DNA of 64,000 bases from Microtetraspora fusca (GCF_001570365.1 NZ_BBYK01000052.1:62001-126000), one strand, 5' to 3'. Counted from the stretch's first letter, positions 54,127 through 63,346 are shown. The notes: a model not told the origin generated them from the letters alone. Numbers and translations: made by a program.

Positions 54127-54885
54127 TCACGAATCGATCACGATGTCCACGGTCCACGGCTTGCCCGGACGGGGAGCCGGATGCAGTTCCGCGCGGTGGC
54201 CGAGCCCGGTGAGGACCTCGGCCAGCTCCCTCGGATCGCCCGGCTCGCCGGGGTCCTCGACCAGCGATCGGGCCACCGCGCCCCTGGTGGCCTTGGCCAT
54301 GTGGCTCACCACCGTGCGTTTGCCGGCGCTCTCCTTCAGCACCCGTACGGCCACCGCGCGCTCGCCGGCCGGCCAGGCCTGCGCGTACGGCGCGGAGCGC
54401 ATGTCCACGATCAGGCCGGGCAGCGGGCCGAGGGCCGCGGCGAGGAACGGGCGCCAGAACGCGGCGAGGCCGCCCATCGGCGGGAGCGCCCGGGCCATCG
54501 AGAGCCGGTACGGCGGGACCAGGTCGGTCAGCCGGAGCGCGCCCCACAGTCCGGAGAAGACGACGACGCGCCGCTCCGCCCGCTCTCTCGCCTCAGGGGC
54601 CAGCGTGGCGAGGCCGAGGTTGTCGTAGAGCACACCGGTGTACAGCTCGGCGGCGGTGAGGGTGGGCGCGTCGTGCAGGTCGCGGTTCCTGCCGATCTCG
54701 TCGAGCTGCCCTTCGGACAGGCCGAGCACGGCCCGGGCGTCAGGGGTGTGACAGAGCGTGACGAGCGCGTCGAGCACCTTCTCCCGGGGGGAGGTCAGCT
54801 CGGGGAAGCCGAGGGTGTCGAGGTCGAGCACGGGTCCGTCGCCCCGGGACGCCTTTCCTTCGGAGGGCGGCAGCAGGATCAGCAC
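54127..54885 (-). CDS. yaaA: YaaA/UPF0246 family peroxide-stress protein
   Basis: A 252-residue protein of the YaaA family. Signatures: MLILLPPSEGKA at the start, VFSGLWGALRLTDLVPPYRL in the middle, and LIVDMRSAPYAQAW. Family members bind DNA and limit intracellular iron-driven oxidative damage in E. coli; whether this holds here is inference. The start is GTG at 54885. TAGGCT, a good -10, stands exactly six bases before it, so the mRNA is probably leaderless. It is divergent from a GNAT gene, which also appears leaderless. Confidence 0.9.
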   Translation of the reverse strand: MLILLPPSEGKASRGDGPVLDLDTLGFPELTSPREKVLDALVTLCHTPDARAVLGLSEGQLDEIGRNRDLHDAPTLTAAELYTGVLYDNLGLATLAPEARERAERRVVVFSGLWGALRLTDLVPPYRLSMARALPPMGGLAAFWRPFLAAALGPLPGLIVDMRSAPYAQAWPAGERAVAVRVLKESAGKRTVVSHMAKATRGAVARSLVEDPGEPGDPRELAEVLTGLGHRAELHPAPRPGKPWTVDIVIDS

Positions 54886-55088
54886 GTCCTCAGCCTAGCG
54901 ACGGCGGAGGCCGGTCCCGTGGGCGCCTGTGGACAACCGGCGACGGCCGGGTCCAGGCGGCGGGATGGACGGTCGGCGGCGGTCGGATGGCCTCGCGGTG
55001 AGGGCCGATGGGACCCCTGGGCAGCGGCGGGGGGATGGAAGCCCGGTGAGGACGGGGCGGCGGCGGGGCCTGCGATAAGGTCTCGCCC

Positions 55089-55805
55089 ATGTCCGAATTC
55101 GACCTTCTCGTGGACCAGGCGTGGCCGGCCCCGCACCGGGTGGCCGCCGGCGACTGGGTCTATCGGCACGCGGGCGGGGTGACCAAGCGGGCCAACTCGG
55201 TCCTGGCGCTGGGCGACCGTACCGACCTGGGGAAGGCGATCGACGAGGCGGAGGCGTTCTACGCGGATCTCGGCCGGTCGTGCGTGTTCTCCATCGGCGC
55301 GGGGGCCACGCCCGGGCTCGACGCGGAGTTGGAGTCCCGTGGCTACCGGCTGGTCGATCCCACTCTGGTGATGTCCCGGCCGTCGGTATCGGTGGAAGGG
55401 GCGGCGGACCCGGCGATCGCGTCCGAGCCCTCTCCAGAGTGGCTGGACACCTGGTGGCGGGTGGACGGGGGCAGGCATCCGGAGGGCCAGGACATCCCCG
55501 CCAAGGAGTGGGCGGCGCGGATCTTGACCGGCGTGCCCGCGGTGTACGCGTCGCTGGGCGCGGAGGCGGTGGGCCGGGCCGTGCTCCAGGGGGAATGGCT
55601 CGGGATCTACTGCATGGCCGTGGTGCCCGAGGCCCGGCGGCGCGGGCTGGGCGCGTCGGTGCTGCGCGGCCTGCTCGGCTGGGGCGCCGAGGTGGGCGCG
55701 AGCCGTGCCTATCTCGTCGTCACGGAGGCGAACCGAGGGGCCCGCGCGCTGTATGAGCGGGAGGGCTTCACGGTGGCCGCGCGGTACCACTACCGCGTCC
55801 GCTGA
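55089..55805 (+). CDS. GNAT-family N-acetyltransferase
   Basis: A 238-residue acetyltransferase. The acetyl-CoA-binding motif A is in VVPEARRRGLGASVLRGLL near residue 180, followed by ASRAYLVVTEANRGARALYE with the usual Tyr and ending REGF. The N-terminal 100 residues form a separate, GNAT-like but degenerate half, so it may be a double-GNAT arrangement with one active site. The ATG at 55089 lies seven bases after TAAGGT, so transcription probably starts at or one base before it, and no ribosome site is seen. Substrate unknown. Confidence 0.88.
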   Translation: MSEFDLLVDQAWPAPHRVAAGDWVYRHAGGVTKRANSVLALGDRTDLGKAIDEAEAFYADLGRSCVFSIGAGATPGLDAELESRGYRLVDPTLVMSRPSVSVEGAADPAIASEPSPEWLDTWWRVDGGRHPEGQDIPAKEWAARILTGVPAVYASLGAEAVGRAVLQGEWLGIYCMAVVPEARRRGLGASVLRGLLGWGAEVGASRAYLVVTEANRGARALYEREGFTVAARYHYRVR

Positions 55806-56024
55806 TGGGAAAGGGAACGGCCGATCGGTGAGGGCGGGGCCGCGCGGCTTTGCTTCCCGGCACGAGTACGACTGGCACGGGCCGACCGCCGTACGGCGAG
55901 AACGTCAGGAAGACGTCACAGAACGGCGGAAAGCCGGAGCGCCGGGTGTTCGGACGGGCCCGAGCAGCTCGGCGGGCTGATGATCGGAGACGGGGAAGAG
56001 GGGAAGAAACGGTGGCGACGCGCG

Positions 56025-56050
56025 GGGAGCGGTCCGCGTGGACCGCTCCC
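56025..56050. terminator. Terminator hairpin downstream of the zinc-ribbon gene
   Basis: GGGAGCGGTCC, loop GCGT and GGACCGCTCCC form a perfect 11-bp stem 19 bp beyond the stop of the minus-strand gene at 56070. It can also end transcription from the acetyltransferase side. The rest of 55806-56069 has no clear gene. Confidence 0.65.
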
Positions 56051-56069
56051 GGCATCGCCGTCTATCGGG

Positions 56070-56297
56070 TCAGCGCTCGCTCGTGGCGGACGCGGGGGAT
56101 TCACTCAGTCGGGCCGACTCGTCCTGGATCTCGGCACCCTTGTCACGCAGCACGCTGGCGTGCTGGCGTCCGTGGTGAGCGCAGAAGAGCAACTCCCCTC
56201 CCACGGGCAGGGTCGCGCGGATGTAGGCCTGGGCGCCGCATCGGTCGCAGCGGTCCAGGGCGGTCAGCGGCTTGGCGGGGGCGAGAGCTCCAGTCAC
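56070..56297 (-). CDS. Small zinc-ribbon-like protein (DUF7455 type)
   Basis: A 75-residue protein with CDRCGAQAYIRATLPVGGEL, then LFCAHHGRQH: a C-x2-C and C-x-H-H set that should bind one zinc. This is the DUF7455 type, found almost only in actinobacteria and often located between the principal sigma gene and the parE gene, as here. Function unknown. GTG start with AAAGG 7 bases upstream. It is divergent from parE, with a 247-bp AT-containing gap that holds the parE promoter region. Confidence 0.85.
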   Translation of the reverse strand: MTGALAPAKPLTALDRCDRCGAQAYIRATLPVGGELLFCAHHGRQHASVLRDKGAEIQDESARLSESPASATSER

Positions 56298-56544
56298 GTA
56301 TCGCCTTTCGGGTCACCCCACGAGGTGTGGGGACGTTGGCGTCAGTCACTTGGGACAACATCTAACCGGATGCGGACGTTCCCAATCGCCTCGCCACTAC
56401 GCCCAGAGCGGAATGATCTGAAAAGTGGCGCGGATCACATCGGAAGTGCGGGAGATCGTCCAGGGCCTGGCAAGCTTAGTACCCGTAAAAACCTGATGGA
56501 CGGTAGGCTGCGTACGCCTGTTCGATTGATAAATGGGAGTTGGT

Positions 56545-58626
56545 GTGACGGCGGTTAGCGCGGAGACGGGTTATACGGCTCGTCATCTCTCGGTGCTGGA
56601 GGGTCTCGAGGCCGTCCGCAAGCGTCCGGGGATGTACATCGGGTCCACCGACACCCGCGGCCTGATGCACTGCCTCTGGGAGATCGTGGACAACGGCGTC
56701 GACGAGGCGCTGGCCGGCTTCTGCACCCGCATCGAGGTGGAGTTGCACGCCGACGGCTCGATCGAGGTCCGCGACAACGGCCGTGGCATCCCCGTCGACA
56801 TCGAGCCCAAGAGTGGTCTCGCCGGGGTCGAGCTCGTCTACACCAAGCTCCACGCGGGCGGCAAGTTCGGCGGCGGCAGCTACGGCGCGTCCGGCGGTCT
56901 GCACGGCGTGGGCGCGTCGGTCGTCAACGCGCTCTCCTCGCGGCTCGACGTCGAGGTCGACCGCGGCGGCCGCACTCACATGATCAGCTTCAAGCGCGGC
57001 AACCCCGGTGTGTTCTCCGGAGCCGGTCCCGACGCCGCGTTCGAACCCCGATCGGGGCTGCGCAAGACCCGCCGGCGCTCGCAGGAGGGCGAGAGCGTCA
57101 CCGGCACCCGCGTCCGCTGGTGGTCCGACAAGCAGATCTTCCTGCCCGACGCCGAGCTGTCCATCGACGAGATCCACGTACGGCTCCGCCAGACGGCCTT
57201 CCTGGTCCCCGGGCTCACCCTGGTGCTCCGGGACGGCCGGGGTGAGGAGCCGGTCGAGGAGACATACCTCTTCGAGGGCGGCATCGGCGAGTTCGCCGAC
57301 TTCCTGTCCCGCGACGAGGCCGTGTGCGACGTGCTGCGGCTGCAGGGCGTGGGTCACTTCCGCGAAACCGTCCCCGTGCTCGACGAGCTCGGCCACATGA
57401 CCCCCACCGACGTCGAGCGCGAGCTGTCCGTGGACGTCGCGCTCCGTTGGGGCAAGGGCTACGAGACGACGGTGCGCTCCTTCGTCAACGTGATCGCCAC
57501 TCCCAAGGGCGGCACCCACGTCGCCGGGTTCGAGCGGGCCCTGGTCCGCACGATCAACGAGCAGCTCCGCGAGACGCGGCTGCTCAAGAACGGCGACGAC
57601 CCGGTCACCAAGGAGGACATCCTCGAGGGCCTGACGGCCGTGGTCACCGTACGGGTGCCCGAGCCGCAGTTCGAGGGGCAGACGAAGGAGATCCTCGGCA
57701 CCTCCGCCGCCACCCGGATCGTGTCCCATGTCGTCTCGCGCGACCTCAAGGAGCTGTTCGCCACGCCCAAGCGGGCGCAGAAGCAGCAGCTCCGCGCGGT
57801 GCTGGAGAAGATCGTCGCAGCCGCCAAGGCGCGCATCGCCGCCCGCGAGCACCGGGACAACCAGCGCCGCAAGTCCGCGCTGGAGAACTCGGCGCTCCCG
57901 GCGAAGCTGGTCGACTGCCGCAGCGACGACGTCGACCGCAGCGAGCTGTTCATCGTCGAGGGAGACTCCGCGCTCGGCACGGCCAAGCTGGCCCGCGACT
58001 CGGAGTTCCAGGCGCTGCTGCCCATCCGAGGAAAGATCCTCAACGTGCAGAAGGCGTCCGTCGCCGACATGTTGAAGAACGCCGAGTGTGCGGCGATCAT
58101 CCAGGTGGTCGGCGCGGGGTCGGGCCGTTCGTTCGACATCGACGCCGCCCGCTACGGCAAGGTCATCCTGATGGCGGACGCCGACGTCGACGGCGCGCAC
58201 ATCCGGTGCCTGCTCCTGACGCTGTTCCACCGCTACATGAAGCCCATGGTGGAGGCCGGGCGGGTGTTCGCCGCCGTGCCGCCGCTGCACCGGATCGAGG
58301 TCACCAACCCGGGCCGGGGGCAGGACAAGTACGTCTACACCTACTCCGACGCCGAGCTGCACAAGGTCCTGCGTGACCTGGAGCGGCGGGGCAAGCGGTG
58401 GAAGGACCCGGTGCAGCGCTACAAGGGCCTCGGTGAGATGGACGCCGACCAGCTCGCCGAGACGACCATGGACCCCCGCCACCGGGTGCTGCGCCGGGTG
58501 CGGATCGAGGACGTCGAGGCGGGGGAGCGGATCTTCGACCTGCTCATGGGCAGCGACGTCGCGCCGCGCCGTGAGTTCATCGTGGGCAGCGCGGCCGAGG
58601 TCGACCGCAACCACATCGACGCCTAG
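56545..58626 (+). CDS. parE: Type IIA DNA topoisomerase B subunit (ParE-like)
   Basis: A 693-residue ATPase subunit. The GHKL ATP-binding domain shows EAVRKRPGMYIGST, EIVDNGVDEAL, VRDNGRGIPVD and the ATP lid GASGGLHGVGASVVNALS. The transducer domain follows, then the TOPRIM domain with FIVEGDSALGTAK and MADADVDGAHIRCLLL. By synteny with Streptomyces (beside the principal sigma gene and a DUF7455 gene) it is the topoisomerase IV-type ParE, not the gyrB near dnaA; a second gyrase B cannot be excluded. The partner A subunit is outside the window. GTG 56545, 5 bases after GGGAG, is preferred over the ATG at 56533. Confidence 0.93.
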   Translation: MTAVSAETGYTARHLSVLEGLEAVRKRPGMYIGSTDTRGLMHCLWEIVDNGVDEALAGFCTRIEVELHADGSIEVRDNGRGIPVDIEPKSGLAGVELVYTKLHAGGKFGGGSYGASGGLHGVGASVVNALSSRLDVEVDRGGRTHMISFKRGNPGVFSGAGPDAAFEPRSGLRKTRRRSQEGESVTGTRVRWWSDKQIFLPDAELSIDEIHVRLRQTAFLVPGLTLVLRDGRGEEPVEETYLFEGGIGEFADFLSRDEAVCDVLRLQGVGHFRETVPVLDELGHMTPTDVERELSVDVALRWGKGYETTVRSFVNVIATPKGGTHVAGFERALVRTINEQLRETRLLKNGDDPVTKEDILEGLTAVVTVRVPEPQFEGQTKEILGTSAATRIVSHVVSRDLKELFATPKRAQKQQLRAVLEKIVAAAKARIAAREHRDNQRRKSALENSALPAKLVDCRSDDVDRSELFIVEGDSALGTAKLARDSEFQALLPIRGKILNVQKASVADMLKNAECAAIIQVVGAGSGRSFDIDAARYGKVILMADADVDGAHIRCLLLTLFHRYMKPMVEAGRVFAAVPPLHRIEVTNPGRGQDKYVYTYSDAELHKVLRDLERRGKRWKDPVQRYKGLGEMDADQLAETTMDPRHRVLRRVRIEDVEAGERIFDLLMGSDVAPRREFIVGSAAEVDRNHIDA

Positions 58627-58630
58627 GTCT

Positions 58631-58672
58631 GTCCGACAAATCACGCCCGGCTGCGGGTGGCATTTGTCGGAC
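58631..58672 (+). terminator. Two-part hairpin after parE
   Basis: GTCCGACAAAT (58631-58641) and ATTTGTCGGAC (58662-58672) are perfect 11-bp complements, with an inner CCCG/CGGG stem between them. It begins 5 bp after the parE stop. It may be the parE terminator, but arms like these also look like insertion-element ends. Confidence 0.6.
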
Positions 58673-58779
58673 ACTCCCTGGCAGGGCGTTTCAGACCCGA
58701 CCCGGCCCCCGGGCTCGCGGCCGGGGGTGTGCGCGACCTGCCCATGATCGCGAGCGGGGCCGTCATCGTGTGCGGGCCG

Positions 58780-58807
58780 TTGCGAAGGCTACGTTGAACG
58801 GAATAAT
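58780..58807 (+). promoter_or_regulatory. Promoter of the padR operon (leaderless)
   Basis: TTGCGA (58780-58785), a 16-bp spacer and AATAAT (58802-58807). Counting from the -10, transcription would begin at 58814, the A of the padR start codon. Confidence 0.45.
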
Positions 58808-58813
58808 GGCCGT

Positions 58814-59137
58814 ATGCCCAGGGGAACCTCGGAAGTCAGCGAGCCGATGTACTTCGTGCTCGCCGCGCTGCGCGGCGGTCCGCTGCACGGTCACGCGATC
58901 AGCAAGTCGATCCAGGAGCTGTCCGGGGGCCGGGTCCGGCCTTCGGTCGGCACCCTCTACGGGATCCTGGAACGGCTCAACGAGCGAGGCATGATCGCCG
59001 TGGACCGCGAGGAGACGGTCAACGGCCGCAACCGGCGCTATTTCCGGCTCACCGACGACGGGCAGGAGCTGGTCGAGGCCGAGGCCAGGCGCATGTACGA
59101 GGCCGCCTCCCTCGTGCTGAGGCCGACCACCGCATGA
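58814..59137 (+). CDS. PadR-family transcriptional regulator
   Basis: A 107-residue PadR regulator of the short type. The winged helix reads YFVLAALRGGPLHGHAISKS, then RVRPSVGTLYGILERLNERG and MIAVDREETVNGRNRRYFRL. It overlaps the next gene by 4 bp (ATGA), so it is the first gene of the operon running to the window end. Such PadR proteins usually repress adjacent export genes and are released by a drug or envelope stress. It is probably translated from a leaderless message. Confidence 0.93.
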   Translation: MPRGTSEVSEPMYFVLAALRGGPLHGHAISKSIQELSGGRVRPSVGTLYGILERLNERGMIAVDREETVNGRNRRYFRLTDDGQELVEAEARRMYEAASLVLRPTTA

Positions 59138-60018
59138 CGGTGCTGGAGCGGCGCTATCGCATGCTGCTCATCGCCTATCCGAGGGCATACCGTGCCGCAC
59201 ACGGCGACGAGATCATCGATGTGCTGCTGGCGTCCGCGGAGCCCGGGCGGGCGGTCCCGGCGGGCAGGGAGGCGCTGGGACTGCTCGTCGGCGGCGTCCG
59301 TTCGCGCATCGCCCATCTGGCGACGGGAAGCCCGTGGGCGGACGGGGTGCACCTCGGCGTCACGGCCGTGTCCGCGGCGAACCTGGCCGCGCTGCTGCCG
59401 TACGTGGGCGTGCTGCCGTGGTGGACGCTGCTGTCGGCGCTCGCGATGCTGGCCGTCCTGCGTGGCCGGCTGTGGACGGCGTTCGCACTGACCGCCCTCA
59501 CCGGGGCCAAGGCGGTGGCCGTCGCCGGCGGTTGGGTGTTGTTCGACCTGACCCTGGTTCCGGTCGCGCCGACGTTCCTGACCAGGGACTCCCTGTTCGA
59601 GCGTGGCGGTCCGTTCACGGTGGCCCTCGGGTACGCGGTCGTGCTGTTCGGCCTGCTGGTGCTCGTCTGGCGGGGTGGGCCGACGCGGGCCAGGTCCTGG
59701 TGGTGGTGGCCGGTGGTGCCGGCGATCGCGTGGGCGGGACCGGCGTGGATGCCCGACGGGGCGTCGTACGCGCTCAGCCTGAGCAGAGTGGCCGTCGAGG
59801 TGGCCGTGTTCGCGTTGGCCGTGGTCGGCGCCTATCTGGCCCGGGATCCGCGATGGTCGCTCGCCTCGGGCATCTACCTGCTGGTCGCGTCGGGTGAGCT
59901 GGGCTCGCATGCCGACACTTTGACCAGGCAGCATGTGGCCTACTGGGGCGTTCTGGTGCTGCTGACGCTGGGGGCGGCCATCGTGCCGTACCGGCCGCGT
60001 CGTCATTGTCTGGATTGA
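59134..60018 (+). CDS. Integral membrane protein of the padR operon
   Basis: A 294-residue protein. The first 60 residues contain RMLLIAYPRAYRAAHGDEII, a segment often found at the start of proteins paired with PadR regulators. About seven hydrophobic helices follow (for example LAALLPYVGVLPWWTLLSALA and AYLARDPRWSLASGIYLLVA). I see no transporter motif. The ATG overlaps the padR stop, so translation is coupled. Probably senses or assists the export system downstream; the function is not known. Confidence 0.85.
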   Translation: MTVLERRYRMLLIAYPRAYRAAHGDEIIDVLLASAEPGRAVPAGREALGLLVGGVRSRIAHLATGSPWADGVHLGVTAVSAANLAALLPYVGVLPWWTLLSALAMLAVLRGRLWTAFALTALTGAKAVAVAGGWVLFDLTLVPVAPTFLTRDSLFERGGPFTVALGYAVVLFGLLVLVWRGGPTRARSWWWWPVVPAIAWAGPAWMPDGASYALSLSRVAVEVAVFALAVVGAYLARDPRWSLASGIYLLVASGELGSHADTLTRQHVAYWGVLVLLTLGAAIVPYRPRRHCLD

Positions 60019-60039
60019 CCACACTTCGTTTAACAGAGT

Positions 60040-60954
60040 ATGGTCGCCGCCATGCCTGAAAGATCAACCATGGCCTCGGCCCTGCTGTGCCTCGGCGTGC
60101 TGGTCGTTCTCGGCGGCTGCGGGGGCGCGGCCGAGAGCTCCCAGCCGACGCCGAACGCGGCGGCCAAGGACAAGAGGCACCGGCTCGAAGCGGTGAAGGC
60201 CGACTGCATGAAGCAGAAGGGCTTCAAGTACGTCGCCTACGTGCCGCCCGAGAGGCCGGAGAGTGACGAGGAGCTCAAGCGCGCTTCCGGCGACTACCAG
60301 GCGATGCGGAAATATAGCGCCAAGTACGGGTTCGGGGTGTTCGCGGAGTTCGCCTACCCCGAGGAGAGGAAACGTCAGGCGGGCGAAGGCAAGGAGGCGG
60401 AGAAGGACCCCAACTTCGCGATTCAGGGCAAGCTCTCCGAAGCGCAGGCCGGTGCCTACCGGAAGGCGTCCGACGCCTGCGTGAAGGTGGCGGCCAAGCA
60501 GGTCCTCGGCAAGGACGTGAAGTCGGACACGGACTTCTACGACGCGATCAACAAGGCGCTGGAGCGCGCCAGGACCGCCACGCTCGACAGCGACCCCAAG
60601 CTGGTCGAGCTGGCCGCGGGCATGGCCGCCTGCCTGAGGGGCAAGGGCTACCCGATCGGCACGACCACACCGTCCGCCATGTCCGGGCGTGGCTTCAAGG
60701 TGTTCCTCGACCAGTCGGACAGCCTGAGTAGGAAGCAGCGGGACGATGTGCCGGACGTGGCGCCCCCGGTCAAGGACGGCGAGGCAAGGATGGTCTACCC
60801 GCCGCAGCTGAGCGTCGCGGAGGCCAGGCCGTACCTGGACAAGGAGATCAAGGCCGCCCTGGACGACCTCGAGTGCGGCAAGGACTTCTACCCGGTGTAC
60901 TCGCCGAAGGAGAAGGCCGTCGCCCAGCAGGTCAACGACGAATTCGGTATGTGA
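60040..60954 (+). CDS. Lipoprotein of the padR-ABC operon
   Basis: A 304-residue putative lipoprotein. The signal (ALLCLGVLVVLGGCGGAAES) has a lipobox LGGC with the lipidated Cys near residue 27. The mature part is hydrophilic, with paired cysteines (KADCMKQKGFKY, SDACVKV, MAACLRGKGYPI, LECGKDF) spaced like two similar halves, and no enzyme motif. The ATGs at 60040, 60052 and 60070 are alternatives. It ends 6 bp before the efflux adaptor gene, so it is surely in the same operon and probably works at the outside face of the exporter. Confidence 0.85.
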   Translation: MVAAMPERSTMASALLCLGVLVVLGGCGGAAESSQPTPNAAAKDKRHRLEAVKADCMKQKGFKYVAYVPPERPESDEELKRASGDYQAMRKYSAKYGFGVFAEFAYPEERKRQAGEGKEAEKDPNFAIQGKLSEAQAGAYRKASDACVKVAAKQVLGKDVKSDTDFYDAINKALERARTATLDSDPKLVELAAGMAACLRGKGYPIGTTTPSAMSGRGFKVFLDQSDSLSRKQRDDVPDVAPPVKDGEARMVYPPQLSVAEARPYLDKEIKAALDDLECGKDFYPVYSPKEKAVAQQVNDEFGM

Positions 60955-60960
60955 CCCCCC

Positions 60961-62676
60961 ATGAAGTCGCCGCGAAAGCCGCTCATCGGCGCCGTCGCGG
61001 CCGTTGTGATCATCGCCGCCGTCGGCTGGGTGCTCGGCACCCGCCTGCGCTCCCCGGCCGACGAGGCGGCCCGCCGGGCCGCGCCCGAAGCCTCACTGAT
61101 CACGGCGGCCGTCGAGCGCCGCAAACTCGTCAGCACCGTCGTCGTCAGCGGCACCCTCCAGTACGGCTCGCCGCTTCCCGTCTCCCTCGCCGGCGTCGTC
61201 GGCGGCACCTCCGACCTGCAACGCGTCACCCGCGCCCCACGCCGGGGCAAGGTCGTCGAAGGCACGGTGCTGATGGAGGTCAACGGCCGCCCCGTCTTCG
61301 CGTTGCGCGGCACCGTGCCGATGCACCGCACGATCGCCCCGGGCAGCCGGGGCGACGACGTCAAGCAGTTGCAGCGAGCGCTCCGCAGGCTCGGGTTCGG
61401 CGGGCCCGTCTCGGGAGCGTTCGACCAGGCGACCATCGCCGCGGTCACCCGGATGTACCGGAAACGCGGGTACGAGGCACAGCAGCCCACGCTGGCCGAT
61501 CGGCAGTCGTACGACACGTTGCGCAGGGCCGTGCAGGCCGCCGAGGAAACCCTGGCGACCGAGAAGCAGGCGCTCGACCAGGGACGGGACGTGCTGCCGC
61601 TGAAGGTCAGACTCGCCAACGCCAGGGCCGATCTGAAGTCGGCCGAAAGCGCGCTGGAGGAGGCGAAGGCGCAGGAGACGGCCCCCGAGGACGAGACGCG
61701 GCTGGCGGCGGCGGACGCCGCGGTACGGGCGGCCGAGGAGCGGCTGCTGGCGGCCGAGCAGGAGCTGGCCGCCGCCCGGAACCAGGCGACCGCCGATCCC
61801 GGGGCCGGTCCCTCGCCGCGGCCGGCGACCGACACCCGCCTGCTGGAGATGAAGGTCGCGAACGCCAGGGCGGATCTGGAGGATGCGCGCCTGGAGCGCG
61901 GCCGGGTCCTGGAAGAGGCCGGGCGGGCCCGCGACAAGAGGCTGCAGGAGCTGCGCAGGGGCGTACGGACCGCGCGGGAGGCCGTGCTCACGGCGGAGCA
62001 GACGTTGCGCCAGGCCCGCCGGCTCTCCCCGGCCAAGCTCAAGATCGCCAATGCCGGGAAGGACCTTGCCGCGGCCAGGTCGATGCTCGCCGAGTTCGCG
62101 CGGACCTACGGCCCGTCCATCCCGCCGGGCGAGATTGTTTTCCTGCCGAAGTTGCCGGCCCGCGTGCAGAAGGTCGCGGCCAGGGCCGGGCAGACGGTCG
62201 AGAACGATGTCGCCACGGTGACCGGCTCGACGTTCATGGTCACCGGCTCGGTCGACGCCGCGGAGTCCGATCTGCTGCGCGAGGGGATGACCGCCACGAT
62301 CGAGCTCGACACGGGCAAGAAGTACCCCGCGACGGTCACCGCGGTCGGCGAGAAGGCCAAGGTCCCCGGCGAGGTGGAAGGGGCGCAGGGCACGCGGCCG
62401 GTCCTGCTCACCCCGACCTCCATGAAGGGGCTCAAGGGACTGTCCGGCGCCCCGGTCACGGTCAGGGTGACGGTCGGCGCGACCGAGGAGCCGGTGCTCG
62501 TGGTGCCGGTGGCCGCGGTCGTCACCGCGGCCGACGGGAAGGTCCGCGTCCAGGTGGAGTACGCCACCGACAAGACCAGGGAGGTCGAGGTCCGTACGGG
62601 GCTGACCGCCGACGGCGCCGTGGAGGTCACCGGCGCGCTCAACGAGGGAGACCGGGTGGTGGTCGGCGGTGCCTGA
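60961..62676 (+). CDS. Efflux adaptor (HlyD/MacA-like) with peptidoglycan-binding domain
   Basis: A 571-residue membrane-fusion-type adaptor. One N-terminal membrane anchor (LIGAVAAVVIIAAVGWVLGT) is followed by a beta-barrel-like part, a PG_binding_1 domain (SRGDDVKQLQRALRRLGFGG, near 135-200), a long Ala/Glu/Arg-rich coiled coil (about 190-380) and a C-terminal barrel (VTGSVDAAESDLLREGMTAT). The adaptor should sit outside the membrane and link the ABC permease to the cell wall; peptidoglycan binding suits a Gram-positive. It overlaps the ATPase gene by 8 bp. Confidence 0.9.
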   Translation: MKSPRKPLIGAVAAVVIIAAVGWVLGTRLRSPADEAARRAAPEASLITAAVERRKLVSTVVVSGTLQYGSPLPVSLAGVVGGTSDLQRVTRAPRRGKVVEGTVLMEVNGRPVFALRGTVPMHRTIAPGSRGDDVKQLQRALRRLGFGGPVSGAFDQATIAAVTRMYRKRGYEAQQPTLADRQSYDTLRRAVQAAEETLATEKQALDQGRDVLPLKVRLANARADLKSAESALEEAKAQETAPEDETRLAAADAAVRAAEERLLAAEQELAAARNQATADPGAGPSPRPATDTRLLEMKVANARADLEDARLERGRVLEEAGRARDKRLQELRRGVRTAREAVLTAEQTLRQARRLSPAKLKIANAGKDLAAARSMLAEFARTYGPSIPPGEIVFLPKLPARVQKVAARAGQTVENDVATVTGSTFMVTGSVDAAESDLLREGMTATIELDTGKKYPATVTAVGEKAKVPGEVEGAQGTRPVLLTPTSMKGLKGLSGAPVTVRVTVGATEEPVLVVPVAAVVTAADGKVRVQVEYATDKTREVEVRTGLTADGAVEVTGALNEGDRVVVGGA

Positions 62677-63346
62677 GCCGGTCATCGAGCTGGACCGGGT
62701 CCGCAAGGACTTCCCCTCGCGACCGCCGGTCCGCGCGCTCGCCGACGTGTCGCTGCGCGTGGACCGGGGCGACTACCTGGCCGTCGTCGGGCCGTCGGGC
62801 TCCGGAAAGTCCACCCTGCTCAACGTGCTCGGCCTGCTGGACCGGCCCACCTCGGGCAGCTACCGGCTCGACGGAACCGAGACGACCGAGCTCGCGGACG
62901 GGGCCAGGACCAGGCTGCGCGGCGGCCGGATCGGCTTCGTCTTCCAGTCCTTCCACCTGCTCGCCCACCGCAGCGTGGTGGAGAACGTCATGCTCGCCGA
63001 GATCTATGGCGAGCAGGCGCGCAAGGGCAGGCGGGAGCGGGCCCTGGCGGCGCTGGAGAGAGTCGGCCTCGGCCACCGGGTGGGCTTCCTGCCCGACCGG
63101 CTGTCCGGGGGAGAACGCCAGCGCGCGGCCATCGCCAGGGCCCTCATGGGGGAGCCGTCGCTGCTGCTGTGCGACGAGCCGACCGGCAACCTCGACAGCC
63201 GCAACACCGAGGCGGTGCTCGACCTGTTCGACGAGCTACGCGGGCACGGCCTCACGATCCTGGTCATCACACACGAGCAGGAGGTCAGCGAGCGGGCCGC
63301 GCGCCGGGTGCGGATCACCGACGGCGTGCTGGTGGAGGAGGCGTAG
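62669..63346 (+). CDS. ABC transporter ATP-binding protein (MacB/LolD-type)
   Basis: A 225-residue nucleotide-binding subunit. Walker A is GPSGSGKST near residue 36, the Q-loop is in FVFQSFHLLAHRSV, the signature is LSGGERQRAAIARAL and Walker B is LLLCDEPTGNLD, followed by the switch His in VITHEQEV. It belongs to the MacB/LolD-type group that exports lipids, peptides or drugs. GTG start inside the adaptor gene; the stop is directly followed by the permease ATG, so the three are translationally coupled. Confidence 0.96.
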   Translation: MPEPVIELDRVRKDFPSRPPVRALADVSLRVDRGDYLAVVGPSGSGKSTLLNVLGLLDRPTSGSYRLDGTETTELADGARTRLRGGRIGFVFQSFHLLAHRSVVENVMLAEIYGEQARKGRRERALAALERVGLGHRVGFLPDRLSGGERQRAAIARALMGEPSLLLCDEPTGNLDSRNTEAVLDLFDELRGHGLTILVITHEQEVSERAARRVRITDGVLVEEA

